Shown here: positions 8,299 through 16,348 of the stretch, one piece after another
Position numbering within the stretch: position 1 is the first letter of the stretch
Layout of the letters: the number at the start of each line of letters is the position of its first letter
NCBI GenBank assembly: GCA_009929735.1
Contig: RZZU01000011.1
Coordinates: 1 to 64,000, forward strand
Length of the DNA: 64,000 bases
Origin: Clostridia bacterium
GTDB taxonomy: Bacteria > Bacillota > Clostridia > Lachnospirales > Anaerotignaceae
Direction of reading: 5' to 3'
The notes under the pieces: model-generated
Seen by the model: only the letters and a program-made list of their open reading frames with translations
Database searches by the model: none
What the model was told of the DNA's origin: nothing
Translations under genes and position numbers: made by a program

Positions 8299-9413
8299 CA
8301 GTAAGGGATATTGTGGCATTTATGGAGGGCGTTGCGCCCCAAGCATTGGCGGAGGACTGGGACAATACAGGGCTTGCCGTTGGAGATTATGCGCATCAGG
8401 TGAAAAAGGTTTTGGTGGCTTTGGATGTAATCGATTCCGTCATAGACGAGGCGGTGGAAATCGGTGCAGATTTGATACTGACCCATCATCCCATGCTGCT
8501 TTTTCGCAAAATCAACAGCATTACAAAAAGCGATGCCGTGGGCAGACGGATTTATAAGCTGATTGAAAACGAAATTGCCGCTTTTTCTGCCCATACAAAT
8601 TTAGATATTGCAAAAGGCGGTACCAATGATGCGCTGGCGGAGCTGATTGGGCTTACGAATGTGGAAATTTTAGAGGAAACATGGGCGGAGGACTTGAAAA
8701 AAATTGTTGTCTATGTGCCGCAAAGCCATTTGGAGGCGGTGCGTGAGGCAATGTGTGCGGCTGGAGGTGGTCATATCGGCGGCTATTCTCATTGCACCTT
8801 TCAAACAGCAGGTGAGGGTACTTTTTTACCGCTGAAAGGGACTTCGCCCTATCTTGGCACAGAGGGTATTTTGGAAAAAACACCCGAGATTCGGATAGAA
8901 ACCATTGCGCCTGCCCAAAAAACAGAAAAAATACTTGAAGCAATTAAGTCGGTGCACCCTTACGAGGAAGTGGCTTATGACATTTATCCTGTGGAGCAAA
9001 AGGGCAGAAAAGAGGGAATCGGGCGCATTGGGACGTTACAAAAGCCTATGATTTTCTCCGAGTTTGCTTTATTATTAAAGGAAAAGCTGGACTTACATCA
9101 AATCATCCGCCTTGTGGGCGATCCGAGCCAAACAATTCAGCGTGTTGGGCTTTGCACAGGAAGCGGCGTGGAATATATGGCGGCGGCAAAAAAACAGGGT
9201 GCCGATTTGTATTTAACGGGGGATTTGAAGTTTCATGAGGCACAAAAAGCTTTGGAAATGGGGCTTTGCGTTGGGGATATTACCCACTATGCCAGCGAAG
9301 TTTTGATTGTGCCTATACTGCAAAAAGCTTTGTGCAAGGAAGCAAAGGAAAAGGAATGGGAATTAGAGGTAGTATGCTCTAAGATAAACGGGCAGACATT
9401 CTGGACAATTTGA
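8289..9413 (+). CDS. Nif3-like dinuclear metal centre protein (YqfO type)
   Basis: Members form hexameric toroids with a two-metal site; the function is unsettled (annotated as GTP cyclohydrolase 1 type 2 homolog). The metal-binding motifs THHPMLLF and AHTNLD are present in the first third, with the long central insertion of the YqfO subfamily and a C-terminal HEAQ and THYASE region. Start choice: GTG 8289 has GGGAGG seven bases upstream, so it is preferred over GTG 8295 and over the open frame reaching further back inside trmK. Length 374 residues. It overlaps the trmK end by 10 bases. Confidence 0.9.
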   Translation: MLVTVRDIVAFMEGVAPQALAEDWDNTGLAVGDYAHQVKKVLVALDVIDSVIDEAVEIGADLILTHHPMLLFRKINSITKSDAVGRRIYKLIENEIAAFSAHTNLDIAKGGTNDALAELIGLTNVEILEETWAEDLKKIVVYVPQSHLEAVREAMCAAGGGHIGGYSHCTFQTAGEGTFLPLKGTSPYLGTEGILEKTPEIRIETIAPAQKTEKILEAIKSVHPYEEVAYDIYPVEQKGRKEGIGRIGTLQKPMIFSEFALLLKEKLDLHQIIRLVGDPSQTIQRVGLCTGSGVEYMAAAKKQGADLYLTGDLKFHEAQKALEMGLCVGDITHYASEVLIVPILQKALCKEAKEKEWELEVVCSKINGQTFWTI

Positions 9414-9432
9414 TAGAGTAGGAGGAGCTGTT

Positions 9433-11094
9433 TTGAAAAAATTTCAGATTAATGTAATGGGAAAAAGCGTTATGGTAGAGAAGGGGACTGCTTTTGAGGA
9501 ACTAGGAAAGCGGTTTCAAGACCAATGCCAGGATACCATTTTGGTGGCCAAGCAGGGCAATCAGCTTCGAGAATTACGAAGTGAAATCCTAACGGATGAG
9601 CCGATTGTCTTTTTTGATTTAACCCAAGAAGAGGGTATGCGTGTATACCACAGGGGGGTATCCTTTCTGCTGGTAAAAGCGGTAAACGATTTATTCGGCG
9701 AGGAAGCCGCTTTGATTATAGAACACTCCTTAATCGGAAACCTGTATTGTGAAATTACAAACCCTGCGCTGGAAATTGATGATGCTTTGCTGAGGAGAAT
9801 AAAGGCAAAAATGGACGAATATGCTCAGGCTGATCTGCCCATTGTAAAGCATACCTTTCCAAGAAGCAAATCGATAGAGATTATGAAACGGCAAGGAATG
9901 CTTGATAAAGCTGCGCTGTTTCGTTTCCGTCGTGCATCCAATGTCAATTTATATGAAATGTGCGGAATATATGACTATTTTTATGGTTATATGCCGCTTT
10001 CGACAGGGGCATTGCGTGTGTTTGAATTGATGCCCTATGAAAATGGATTTTTCATCCGAATGCCAGATGCGCAAAATCCCAGTGAGATTGCACCCTTTGA
10101 AAATCCCCAAAAAGTCAGTGCGGTTTTTATGGAGCAAATGAAGTGGTGCCAGATCATGGGTGTTGCGAATGTGGCGGATTTGAATAATACCTTGGTAAAA
10201 GGTGAGTTTGGTGAGCTGATACGAATTAATGAAGCACTCCACGAAAAGAAAATTGCGCAAATTGCAGATCAGATTCAGGAAAAAATTGATCAGGTGAAAG
10301 TGGTTTTAATTGCGGGGCCATCTTCTTCAGGTAAAACTTCCTTTGCCAACCGATTATGTATTCAGCTTCGGGCATTGGGAATTCGTCCGCATAAAATTTC
10401 CTTGGATGATTATTTTGTAAATCGGGAGTTTACCCCTGTTGATGAGCTTGGGAATAAGGATTATGAATGTATTCATGCGTTGGATTTAAACCAATTAAAT
10501 CAGGACTTAAAAAATATTATCGCAGGGGATAGAGTTGAACTTCCTTCCTTTAACTTTGTGAGTGGACGCCGAGAATATAAAGGAAATTATATTCATTTAA
10601 ACCATGACGAAATTTTAGTGATAGAGGGAATTCATGGTTTGAACGATACCTTGACTGCCGAAATTCCTGATGAAAGTAAATTTAAAATTTTTATCAGTGC
10701 AATCACACAGCTTAATATTGATGACCACAATAGAATTTCCACCTCCGACAGCCGTTTGATTCGCCGTATGGTTCGGGATAATCAATTCAGAGGAAGAGAT
10801 GCGGCGGCGACCATTGAATCATGGAACATGGTGAAAAAAGGGGAGGAAGAAAATATTTTCCCTTATCAGGAAAATGCGGACGCAATCTTTAACTCAGCAA
10901 CGATTTACGAGTTAAGCGTATTAAAGCAATATGCCGAGCCGTTATTGTTCGCTGTTGATTCCTCTCAGCCGGAGTATATCACGGCAAAACGCTTAATCAA
11001 ATTTTTAGGATATTTTCTGGCTGCGCCTGGCCTTGAAATCCCCAATAATTCGTTAATCAAGGAATTTGTTGGGGGTAGCTGCTTCAAGGTTTGA
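9433..11094 (+). CDS. Nucleoside kinase (TGS-like domain plus uridine-kinase domain)
   Basis: The TTG start follows AGGAGGAG. The first 60 residues look like a TGS/ubiquitin-like domain, residues about 65-230 resemble the threonyl-tRNA-synthetase second additional domain, and the C-terminal half is a phosphoribulokinase/uridine-kinase P-loop enzyme with GPSSSGKTS (about residue 295) and SLDDYFVNRE. This two-part architecture is a known nucleoside kinase family in Clostridia and Thermotoga. The length of 553 residues is normal. Its stop codon TGA lies inside the -35 box of the rnpB promoter, so the two transcription units abut without a gap. Confidence 0.9.
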   Translation: MKKFQINVMGKSVMVEKGTAFEELGKRFQDQCQDTILVAKQGNQLRELRSEILTDEPIVFFDLTQEEGMRVYHRGVSFLLVKAVNDLFGEEAALIIEHSLIGNLYCEITNPALEIDDALLRRIKAKMDEYAQADLPIVKHTFPRSKSIEIMKRQGMLDKAALFRFRRASNVNLYEMCGIYDYFYGYMPLSTGALRVFELMPYENGFFIRMPDAQNPSEIAPFENPQKVSAVFMEQMKWCQIMGVANVADLNNTLVKGEFGELIRINEALHEKKIAQIADQIQEKIDQVKVVLIAGPSSSGKTSFANRLCIQLRALGIRPHKISLDDYFVNREFTPVDELGNKDYECIHALDLNQLNQDLKNIIAGDRVELPSFNFVSGRREYKGNYIHLNHDEILVIEGIHGLNDTLTAEIPDESKFKIFISAITQLNIDDHNRISTSDSRLIRRMVRDNQFRGRDAAATIESWNMVKKGEEENIFPYQENADAIFNSATIYELSVLKQYAEPLLFAVDSSQPEYITAKRLIKFLGYFLAAPGLEIPNNSLIKEFVGGSCFKV

Positions 11095-11119
11095 CAATCG
11101 TGAGCGGATGTCGTATAAT
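11091..11119 (+). promoter_or_regulatory. rnpB promoter
   Basis: TTGACA (11091-11096), a 17-base spacer and TATAAT (11114-11119): a perfect sigma-A consensus. Transcription would start close to 11126, just before the mature RNA. Confidence 0.92.
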
Positions 11120-11128
11120 TATTTTCGT

Positions 11129-11455
11129 GAGTAAGCTGGACGGTCGCGCCCCATAAAGGTGAGGAAAGTCCGGGCTTCATAGAGCAGGGTGCCGGTTAAC
11201 GACCGGTGGAGGCGACTCTAAGGAAAGTGCAACAGAAATAAACCGCCTGTTTTTGCAGGTAAGGATGGAAAGGTGGGGTAAGAGCCCACCGCTTCTCTGG
11301 TAACAGAGGAGGCTCTGTAAACCCCACTTGAAGCAAGACGAAATGAAACGATAGGGCTGCTCGTCCTGTTTCAAAAAATGTCGCATGATGCTGTTGGCAA
11401 CAACAGACCAAGATAGATGGCTGTCCACGACAGAACCCGGCTTATAGGCTTGCTC
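11129..11455 (+). ncRNA. rnpB: RNase P RNA (rnpB)
   Basis: RNase P RNA is the catalytic part of the enzyme that trims tRNA 5' ends. The universal core blocks are present: GAGGAAAGTCCGGGCTTC near the 5' end, AGGGTGCCGG, an ACAGAAATA segment, and near the 3' end CAAGATAGATGGCTGTC and ACAGAACCCGGCTTATAG. The P1 stem GAGTAAGC (11129-11136) pairs with GCTTGCTC (11448-11455), which fixes both ends. It is driven by its own consensus promoter. Open frames on both strands here are shadows. Confidence 0.97.
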
Positions 11456-11471
11456 ATACAAATGAAATCAG

Positions 11472-11577
11472 GAAACTCGATGTTTGCGAGTTTCTTAAAG
11501 GCTCCCTCCAATTTTGCGAATTCGTCTGTACACTGATTTATTTAGTAGACGTATTTGGCTTAATGGAGGGTTTTTTA
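11472..11577 (+). terminator. Two hairpins behind rnpB, second a composite terminator
   Basis: First a GAAACTCG / CGAGTTTC hairpin (11472-11494) with little T-run. Then CCCTCCA (11504-11510) pairs with TGGAGGG (11564-11570), with an inner CGTCT / AGACG stem, followed by six T. The second is the likely terminator. Confidence 0.7.
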
Positions 11578-11696
11578 TAAAAAAGCCGAGCGTGGAGCGA
11601 CTGTAAGCACTGTCCATTATGAGTTGAATTACGAATAATGTTACAAATGGATTTCATTGTTTCCTTAGATTTTTTAGGGATACAATTTTTATATGG

Positions 11697-11795
11697 GGAT
11701 AGCTTAATAAAAAAGCATCATTCCCGTTGCGCTGGATTGATTGCGGTAGGAAACTTCTTGATTTATGCCGTCATAAAGCGGTAAGGGCAACGAAA
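11697..11795 (+). other. Candidate structured leader of the carbonic anhydrase mRNA
   Basis: Upstream of the carbonic anhydrase start, GGGATAGCTT can pair with AAAGC..TTCCC, and the following CGTTGC pairs with GCAACG near 11790 to enclose a second stem-bearing region (GCGGTAGGAAAC ... GCCGTCATAAAGCGG). I do not recognise a known riboswitch class. It may be a regulatory leader or simply chance pairing. Confidence 0.3.
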
Positions 11796-11818
11796 GAAAA
11801 TAGGAGGAGGGGTAATCT

Positions 11819-12376
11819 TTGAACGAGCGTGTGAAGAAAATACTGGAATATAATCGGGTGTTTGTAGACAATGAGCTTTACTCAAGGTATGCAACATCGA
11901 AATATCCTGACCGTAAGATAGCCATTCTATCCTGTATGGATACCAGAATGACAGAGCTTTTGCCGGCGGCGTTAGGCTTGAAAAACGGCGATGTAAAATT
12001 GATTAAAAATGCAGGCGGACAAATCAGCCATCCCTATGGCAGTGTGATTTTTAGTCTGTTGATTGCAATTTATGAGTTGGGCGTGGACACGGTGCTGGTA
12101 ATCGGGCATGATGATTGCGGCGTTCGTGTTTTGAACGGTGCGGAAATTGTGGAAAAAATGAAGGCAAAGGGGATTACCCAAGAGGCTTTGGACGAAGCCG
12201 AGAGAAATCACCGCAACCCCGTTGATTGGCTGACAGGGTTTGGAGATGTTTGTCTGGCGGTGGAAAAAACTGTGGAAATCATCAAAACCCATCCTTTGAT
12301 TCATAGCGGCGTCGATGTTTACGGCTTTGTCATGAATCCCGAAACAGGCGAGGTGCGTCGGGCAAATCATGTGTAG
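11819..12376 (+). CDS. Beta-class carbonic anhydrase
   Basis: It interconverts CO2 and bicarbonate using zinc. The 185-residue protein carries the family ligands: C39 with the D41/R43 dyad (CMDTRM), then H97 and C100 (GHDDCG). The compact length fits the short type-II/clade seen in Gram-positive anaerobes. The TTG start is supported by AGGAGGAGGGG upstream. Its last 8 bases overlap the start of the next gene, so both are made from one message. Bicarbonate supply for carboxylating enzymes is the likely role. Confidence 0.92.
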   Translation: MNERVKKILEYNRVFVDNELYSRYATSKYPDRKIAILSCMDTRMTELLPAALGLKNGDVKLIKNAGGQISHPYGSVIFSLLIAIYELGVDTVLVIGHDDCGVRVLNGAEIVEKMKAKGITQEALDEAERNHRNPVDWLTGFGDVCLAVEKTVEIIKTHPLIHSGVDVYGFVMNPETGEVRRANHV

Positions 12377-12941
12377 GCTGTTTTTGTGGCGGCAGGAGGA
12401 AAACAGCAAGGCGGTTCAAAAAATTATGGGTGAAATACACAGAAAATCGCCGCATAAAGAGCTGTCGGCAATCGCTCGTCCGTCAAAGGAGATCGCGTAT
12501 CTTTTGGCTTCCGAGGAGGGGAGAACCACAGCGTCCGTCGGACGTTGGGGATTTGAGATTCCGACGGGCAAGCTGATTTATAATGCAAGGCAGGAAACGA
12601 CAATGTCTAAGGGGATGTTTTCGGGTTGTTTTCAAAACGCCAGATGCATCGTTCCTGCCCACAGCTTTTTTGAGTGGGACAAAGAACAGCGATGCTTTTC
12701 ATTTTCACAAAAAGAAGCAGGACTGCTCTATTTTGCAGCTTTATATCGAAGGCAGGGGGAAGATTCGGAAATTGTGATATTAACCACCCACAGCAGGGGC
12801 GAAATAGAGGCGGTTCATCACCGTATGCCGCTTATTTTGGATGAAAGCAAGCTAAGACCATGGCTTTTTGACACCTCGGCTTCTATGCTTTTGCTTTCAC
12901 AGGGAAGTGTATCTTTAAAAAAGGAAATCATTGAAACATAA
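12369..12941 (+). CDS. SOS-response-associated peptidase / abasic-site shield (YedK, HMCES family)
   Basis: SRAP proteins cross-link to abasic sites in single-stranded DNA through Cys2. Here C2 follows Met1 directly (MCRLF), with the other conserved active-site elements N72 (NARQET), E102 (SFFEW) and the His of HHRMP (about residue 165). The 190-residue length is slightly short for the family but contains all parts. It begins inside the carbonic anhydrase gene (8-base overlap). A terminator follows immediately. The pairing with carbonic anhydrase has no obvious functional reason. Confidence 0.9.
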   Translation: MCRLFLWRQEENSKAVQKIMGEIHRKSPHKELSAIARPSKEIAYLLASEEGRTTASVGRWGFEIPTGKLIYNARQETTMSKGMFSGCFQNARCIVPAHSFFEWDKEQRCFSFSQKEAGLLYFAALYRRQGEDSEIVILTTHSRGEIEAVHHRMPLILDESKLRPWLFDTSASMLLLSQGSVSLKKEIIET

Positions 12942-12974
12942 AAAAGACTTGAGAAAATCTTAAGTCTTTTTTAT
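12938..12974 (+). terminator. Terminator after the YedK-like gene
   Basis: ATAAAAAAGACTT pairs with AAGTCTTTTTTAT (13 bp), ending in a T-rich arm; overlaps the stop codon. Confidence 0.85.
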
Positions 12975-13133
12975 GAGGATAGAAATTGGGAAAAAATGTG
13001 TTACAATATGGAATATCAAGGAGGAAGTATTTTATACTGTTTCCATACTGCTTTTTTGTTGGGGCAGTTTGAATAAGTGTTTCGTAAAGATGAATTTTTT
13101 GGAGATTTATATACATGAAATCGGGAGGTTTAT

Positions 13134-13817
13134 ATGAAGGTAACATATTTTAACCACAGCGGATTTTTGATTGAAACGGAGAATAAGGTGTTGGTTTTTG
13201 ATTATTATTCACAAGGGGGCCGTTTTGATTTTTTTGACCCCAAAAATTATGTGGGGAAAGACATCGTTTTTTTTGTTTCCCATAATCATGGCGACCATTT
13301 TGACACAAGGATATTCCAATGGGCAGAACAAGCGGCCTATGTACTTTCTCATGATGTCAAGGCGGAATCCGCATTCAGGGGCGAGATTTTGTATGTGAAG
13401 GCGCATGAAACCTATCATTTTCACGATATGGTGATTGAAACATTGCGTTCAAATGATGAGGGCGTTGCGTTTGCGGTAGAAGCCGACGGAAAAACAATTT
13501 ATCATGCAGGGGACTTAAATTGGTGGCATTGGGACGGAGAAAGCAAGGAATTTAACGACCAAATTGCCCAGAGCTATCAAGAGGAAATCCAACGCATCAA
13601 AGGCAGAATTTTTGATGTGGCATTTGTTCCGGCGGATTTGCGTCTGGCGGATAAATATTGCTGGGCAACGGATTATTTTATGCAGGAGGTCGGGGGGGCG
13701 GCCGTATTCCCAATGCATTTTTGGCGACGGTTTGATGTTTGCCGTATGCTGAAGGAAAAACCCTATGGGGATAAAATCAGGAATATCACCGAAGAAAACC
13801 AGAGCTTTTCATTATAA
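13134..13817 (+). CDS. MBL-fold metallo-hydrolase
   Basis: The 227-residue protein has the metallo-beta-lactamase fold signatures HNHGDHFD (residues about 57-64), a downstream YHAGDLNWW (metal-bridging Asp) and a final His in MHFWRR. It is similar in layout to UlaG-like/YtkL-type small MBL proteins, but the substrate is unknown. The start ATG follows GGGAGG. The gene stands 54 bases before the amidase gene, in the same direction, with no terminator between, so they may be cotranscribed. Confidence 0.88.
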   Translation: MKVTYFNHSGFLIETENKVLVFDYYSQGGRFDFFDPKNYVGKDIVFFVSHNHGDHFDTRIFQWAEQAAYVLSHDVKAESAFRGEILYVKAHETYHFHDMVIETLRSNDEGVAFAVEADGKTIYHAGDLNWWHWDGESKEFNDQIAQSYQEEIQRIKGRIFDVAFVPADLRLADKYCWATDYFMQEVGGAAVFPMHFWRRFDVCRMLKEKPYGDKIRNITEENQSFSL

Positions 13818-13871
13818 TGGTTTTTGAGCGGTTTTTGTGATACGCAGTCGTTAAAAAAGGGGTGACAAAGG

Positions 13872-14666
13872 ATGAAGGGCAAAAGTTGGCGTGAATATGA
13901 GCCGCCGAGAAAGCAAAAGAAACGTCACAGACGCAGAAAAAGAGGATTGCAGGCAAGGCTCATCTTGGCATTTGTTCTTTTTCTTTTAGGCTACGTTGGA
14001 TTTCAAATGTATTTTCATTACAGCAAGCCATATATGGTTGGGCTGGATGCAGGGCATGGCGGCATTGATACGGGTGCCGTGGGTATCATTCAGGAGGTGG
14101 AGCTGACAGAGCGGACAACGGCAAAGCTGACTAAGCTTTTGAAAGAGGATGGGCGTTTTCGAGTTGTGCTTTCTCGTGATGCAGGGGAAGATAAAAGCAT
14201 TACTGACCGAAACAAGCTGTTTCAAAGAGCCAAGCCCGATTTGGTGCTTTCTATTCATGCAAACTCAGGTGAGGAGGCATCTGCGTTTGGCTTTGAGTGC
14301 TATCCCTCTCCGCCGGGCAAAACGAACTATGAGAAAAGCTTGGTGTTTGCCCAATACATAGCGAAAGAAATGGAAGCGGTAGGGGCAAGGCTTCGAGGGA
14401 CGGACGGCGTCAGATTTGGCTATTATGTGCCCGATGCCGCTGGAAATACCACAAAGCTTTTGCTGGATTCCACCGATACCCAAATCTATGATTATGACAC
14501 CTTTGGGATGTTAAAAAATATGAACTGCCCCGCTGTTTTGGTGGAGCAATGCTTTGTCACCAATCAACAGGATGTGGATGAATTTGGTACGGAGGAAGGA
14601 TGCCAAAAGGCGGCGGAGGCTTATTATCAAGCGATATGCCGCTATTTGGAAGAAAAAGAAGGGTAA
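13872..14666 (+). CDS. N-acetylmuramoyl-L-alanine amidase, membrane-anchored (Amidase_3)
   Basis: This enzyme family cleaves the bond between peptide and glycan in peptidoglycan. The N-terminus is extremely basic (KQKKRHRRRKR, residues 15-25), followed by one membrane helix (about 30-46), so the catalytic part is outside the membrane. Zinc-site motifs: GLDAGHGGIDTGAVG (H62), a Glu in the TERT segment, SIHANS (His about 127), and the catalytic Glu in VLVEQCF. Length 264. Related CwlD-type enzymes act in spore cortex formation, but the sequence does not decide between that and vegetative wall turnover. Confidence 0.88.
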   Translation: MKGKSWREYEPPRKQKKRHRRRKRGLQARLILAFVLFLLGYVGFQMYFHYSKPYMVGLDAGHGGIDTGAVGIIQEVELTERTTAKLTKLLKEDGRFRVVLSRDAGEDKSITDRNKLFQRAKPDLVLSIHANSGEEASAFGFECYPSPPGKTNYEKSLVFAQYIAKEMEAVGARLRGTDGVRFGYYVPDAAGNTTKLLLDSTDTQIYDYDTFGMLKNMNCPAVLVEQCFVTNQQDVDEFGTEEGCQKAAEAYYQAICRYLEEKEG

Positions 14667-14680
14667 TAAAATAAGTTTAC

Positions 14681-14723
14681 AAAAGCCTGCATTGCAATCA
14701 ATTTTGGCAATGCAGGCTTTTTT
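14681..14723. terminator. Bidirectional terminator between convergent genes
   Basis: AAAAGCCTGCATTGC pairs with GCAATGCAGGCTTTTTT; 15-bp stem with A-run on one side and T-run on the other, between the amidase (+) and the AI-2E-family gene (-). Confidence 0.9.
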
Positions 14724-14778
14724 CTATGCTTATTTGAAGAAGAATAGCGGAACTGCTTTTTTTAGAGGGCCAACTTTT

Positions 14779-15942
14779 TTAGTCAACCTTTAAATGCTTT
14801 TCCTTCAGGCGATAATTGGTGGTTTCCCGAAGCAATGTGTAGAGTACGGATACAATGGGTATAAATACAAGCATACCGATAATACCGAATAAGCTGCCGC
14901 CAATCGTTACTGCCGCCAAAACCCAGATGGAGGGCAAGCCAACGGAACCGCCAACGACATGGGGATAAATCAGGTTACCTTCAATTTGCTGTAAAATCAG
15001 AAAAAGAACGAGAAAAACAACCGCCTGCGCAGGATTAACGGTTAAAATCAGGAATGTACCCACAAAACAGCCTGCAAAAGCACCAAAAATAGGGATTAAG
15101 GCTGTGAAGGCAATTAACACACCCACCAATACTGCATAGGGTAAGCGAAGAATTGTCATTGAAAGGAAAAATAACACACCCAAAATGACTGCTTCTAGGC
15201 ATTGTCCCGTAAGAAAGCTTGCAAAAACCCTGTGGGTCAAGGCGCAGATTTCAATTGTCCGTTGCGCACGCTTTTCGGGTAAAAAAGCAAAAAGCAGCTT
15301 ACGAATTTGTCTGCCGAGGGTTTCTTTTTGCAGCAGGATATAGCAGGCAAATACGAAGCCGATAAAGAAGGTTGTGAATGCACTTAAAATCCCCTTTGCC
15401 ACACCAAGGGTAGAATCAAAGAAGTTTCCTGCGCCCGATTGGAAAAAGTCAGCCAAGCCTTTTATGAGCTTCTCCCAGTCAATTTGAATGCTTTGCAGCC
15501 AAGATAAGGCTTCTGGATAGGATGCCAAAAACCCTTCAAGCTTTGTGAGCAAGGAAGGGAATTTTTCCGGCAGCGACTGCGCCAAATCGGTGGCGGTAGA
15601 GGTCAGCTGAGGTACCACCACAGCTGTTACAATAATCAGCAGGGCGATGACAAAAAGAATAGCCAGAAGTAGACTGAGCGGCGTTTCCAGTTTTTTAAGA
15701 CGCTGTAATTTTTTTTTGCTTGCATTTTTTAATGGCTTAGAAAACAAAAGTTTCCGAATTCGTTCCATGGGAACCCCAAGGATAAAAGCGATTGCACAGC
15801 CTAAGATGAAGGGAAATAGGATATGCAAAATAAAACTGGCAGAACTTAATACTACATCAAAGCGGTAAAGCCCAATTAGGACGAGTAATGTAAAAACAAT
15901 CAGACTTTTTATTTTACGAATATTGCTTCGGTCAAGCTCCAA
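14779..15942 (-). CDS. AI-2E family transporter (PerM/YtvI-like)
   Basis: A 387-residue integral membrane protein with about eight helices, the large extracytoplasmic loop after the third helix (roughly residues 115-185) and the conserved C-terminal block P-I-F-G-A-F-A-G-C...GNLIYPHVVG.S.GL typical of the family. Members export autoinducer-2, other solutes or act as Na+/H+ antiporters; function here is undetermined. The start is TTG with AGAAGG upstream. A promoter (TTGAAA, 17 bases, TATACT) lies at 16058-16086 on the minus strand. Confidence 0.9.
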   Translation of the reverse strand: MELDRSNIRKIKSLIVFTLLVLIGLYRFDVVLSSASFILHILFPFILGCAIAFILGVPMERIRKLLFSKPLKNASKKKLQRLKKLETPLSLLLAILFVIALLIIVTAVVVPQLTSTATDLAQSLPEKFPSLLTKLEGFLASYPEALSWLQSIQIDWEKLIKGLADFFQSGAGNFFDSTLGVAKGILSAFTTFFIGFVFACYILLQKETLGRQIRKLLFAFLPEKRAQRTIEICALTHRVFASFLTGQCLEAVILGVLFFLSMTILRLPYAVLVGVLIAFTALIPIFGAFAGCFVGTFLILTVNPAQAVVFLVLFLILQQIEGNLIYPHVVGGSVGLPSIWVLAAVTIGGSLFGIIGMLVFIPIVSVLYTLLRETTNYRLKEKHLKVD

Positions 15943-16057
15943 TTTTGAGCACCTTCTTTCTATATTGGTTATTCCTTATTTTTGTTGGCTCCATGTGATT
16001 TTTTGCGGAGGGGGGCCATATATCGAAACAGTGGTTTTGGTTCTTAAGGTTGAAAAC

Positions 16058-16086
16058 AGTATAGCATGAGCTGGGAGAATTTTCAA
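16058..16086 (-). promoter_or_regulatory. Promoter of the AI-2E-family gene
   Basis: On the minus strand TTGAAA (16086-16081), a 17-base spacer and TATACT (16063-16058), about 115 bases before the start codon. Confidence 0.65.
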
Positions 16087-16283
16087 TGAAATACCCTACG
16101 CCAAGGTGAGCAGTACATTGCTTTTTTTCTAATGTGCTTCAGAAATAGCTCTTTTGGCAACAACTCTATTTTTTTTGGACAATTTGCCTTTTTGTTATAA
16201 AAAAGATAGATAAAATAATGAAAAAACATACAAGCTTTTTGTTCCCAAATTATGAAACAAGCATAAAATCGATAACCCTTAGG

Positions 16284-16312
16284 TTGACCGCATGAAGGGG
16301 ATGTAGTATTCT
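16284..16312 (+). promoter_or_regulatory. Promoter of the LytS-type sensor gene
   Basis: TTGACC (16284-16289), 17-base spacer, TATTCT (16307-16312), about 36 bases before the start codon. The rest of the 15943-16348 gap shows only this and the divergent promoter. Confidence 0.6.
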
Positions 16313-16348
16313 AATAGCAGAAAAGTGAATCATGAATGAGGTAGGAAT

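Noticed and set aside
11177-11461. Minus-strand open frames over the rnpB region
   Set aside because: They lie on the complement of the RNase P RNA core; such frames arise from its conserved sequence and have no ribosome site.
11697-11795. Known riboswitch class before the carbonic anhydrase
   Set aside because: None of the conserved cores of the classes I know (such as lysine, THF, glycine, cobalamin, ykkC, c-di-GMP) could be matched; kept only as a candidate structure.
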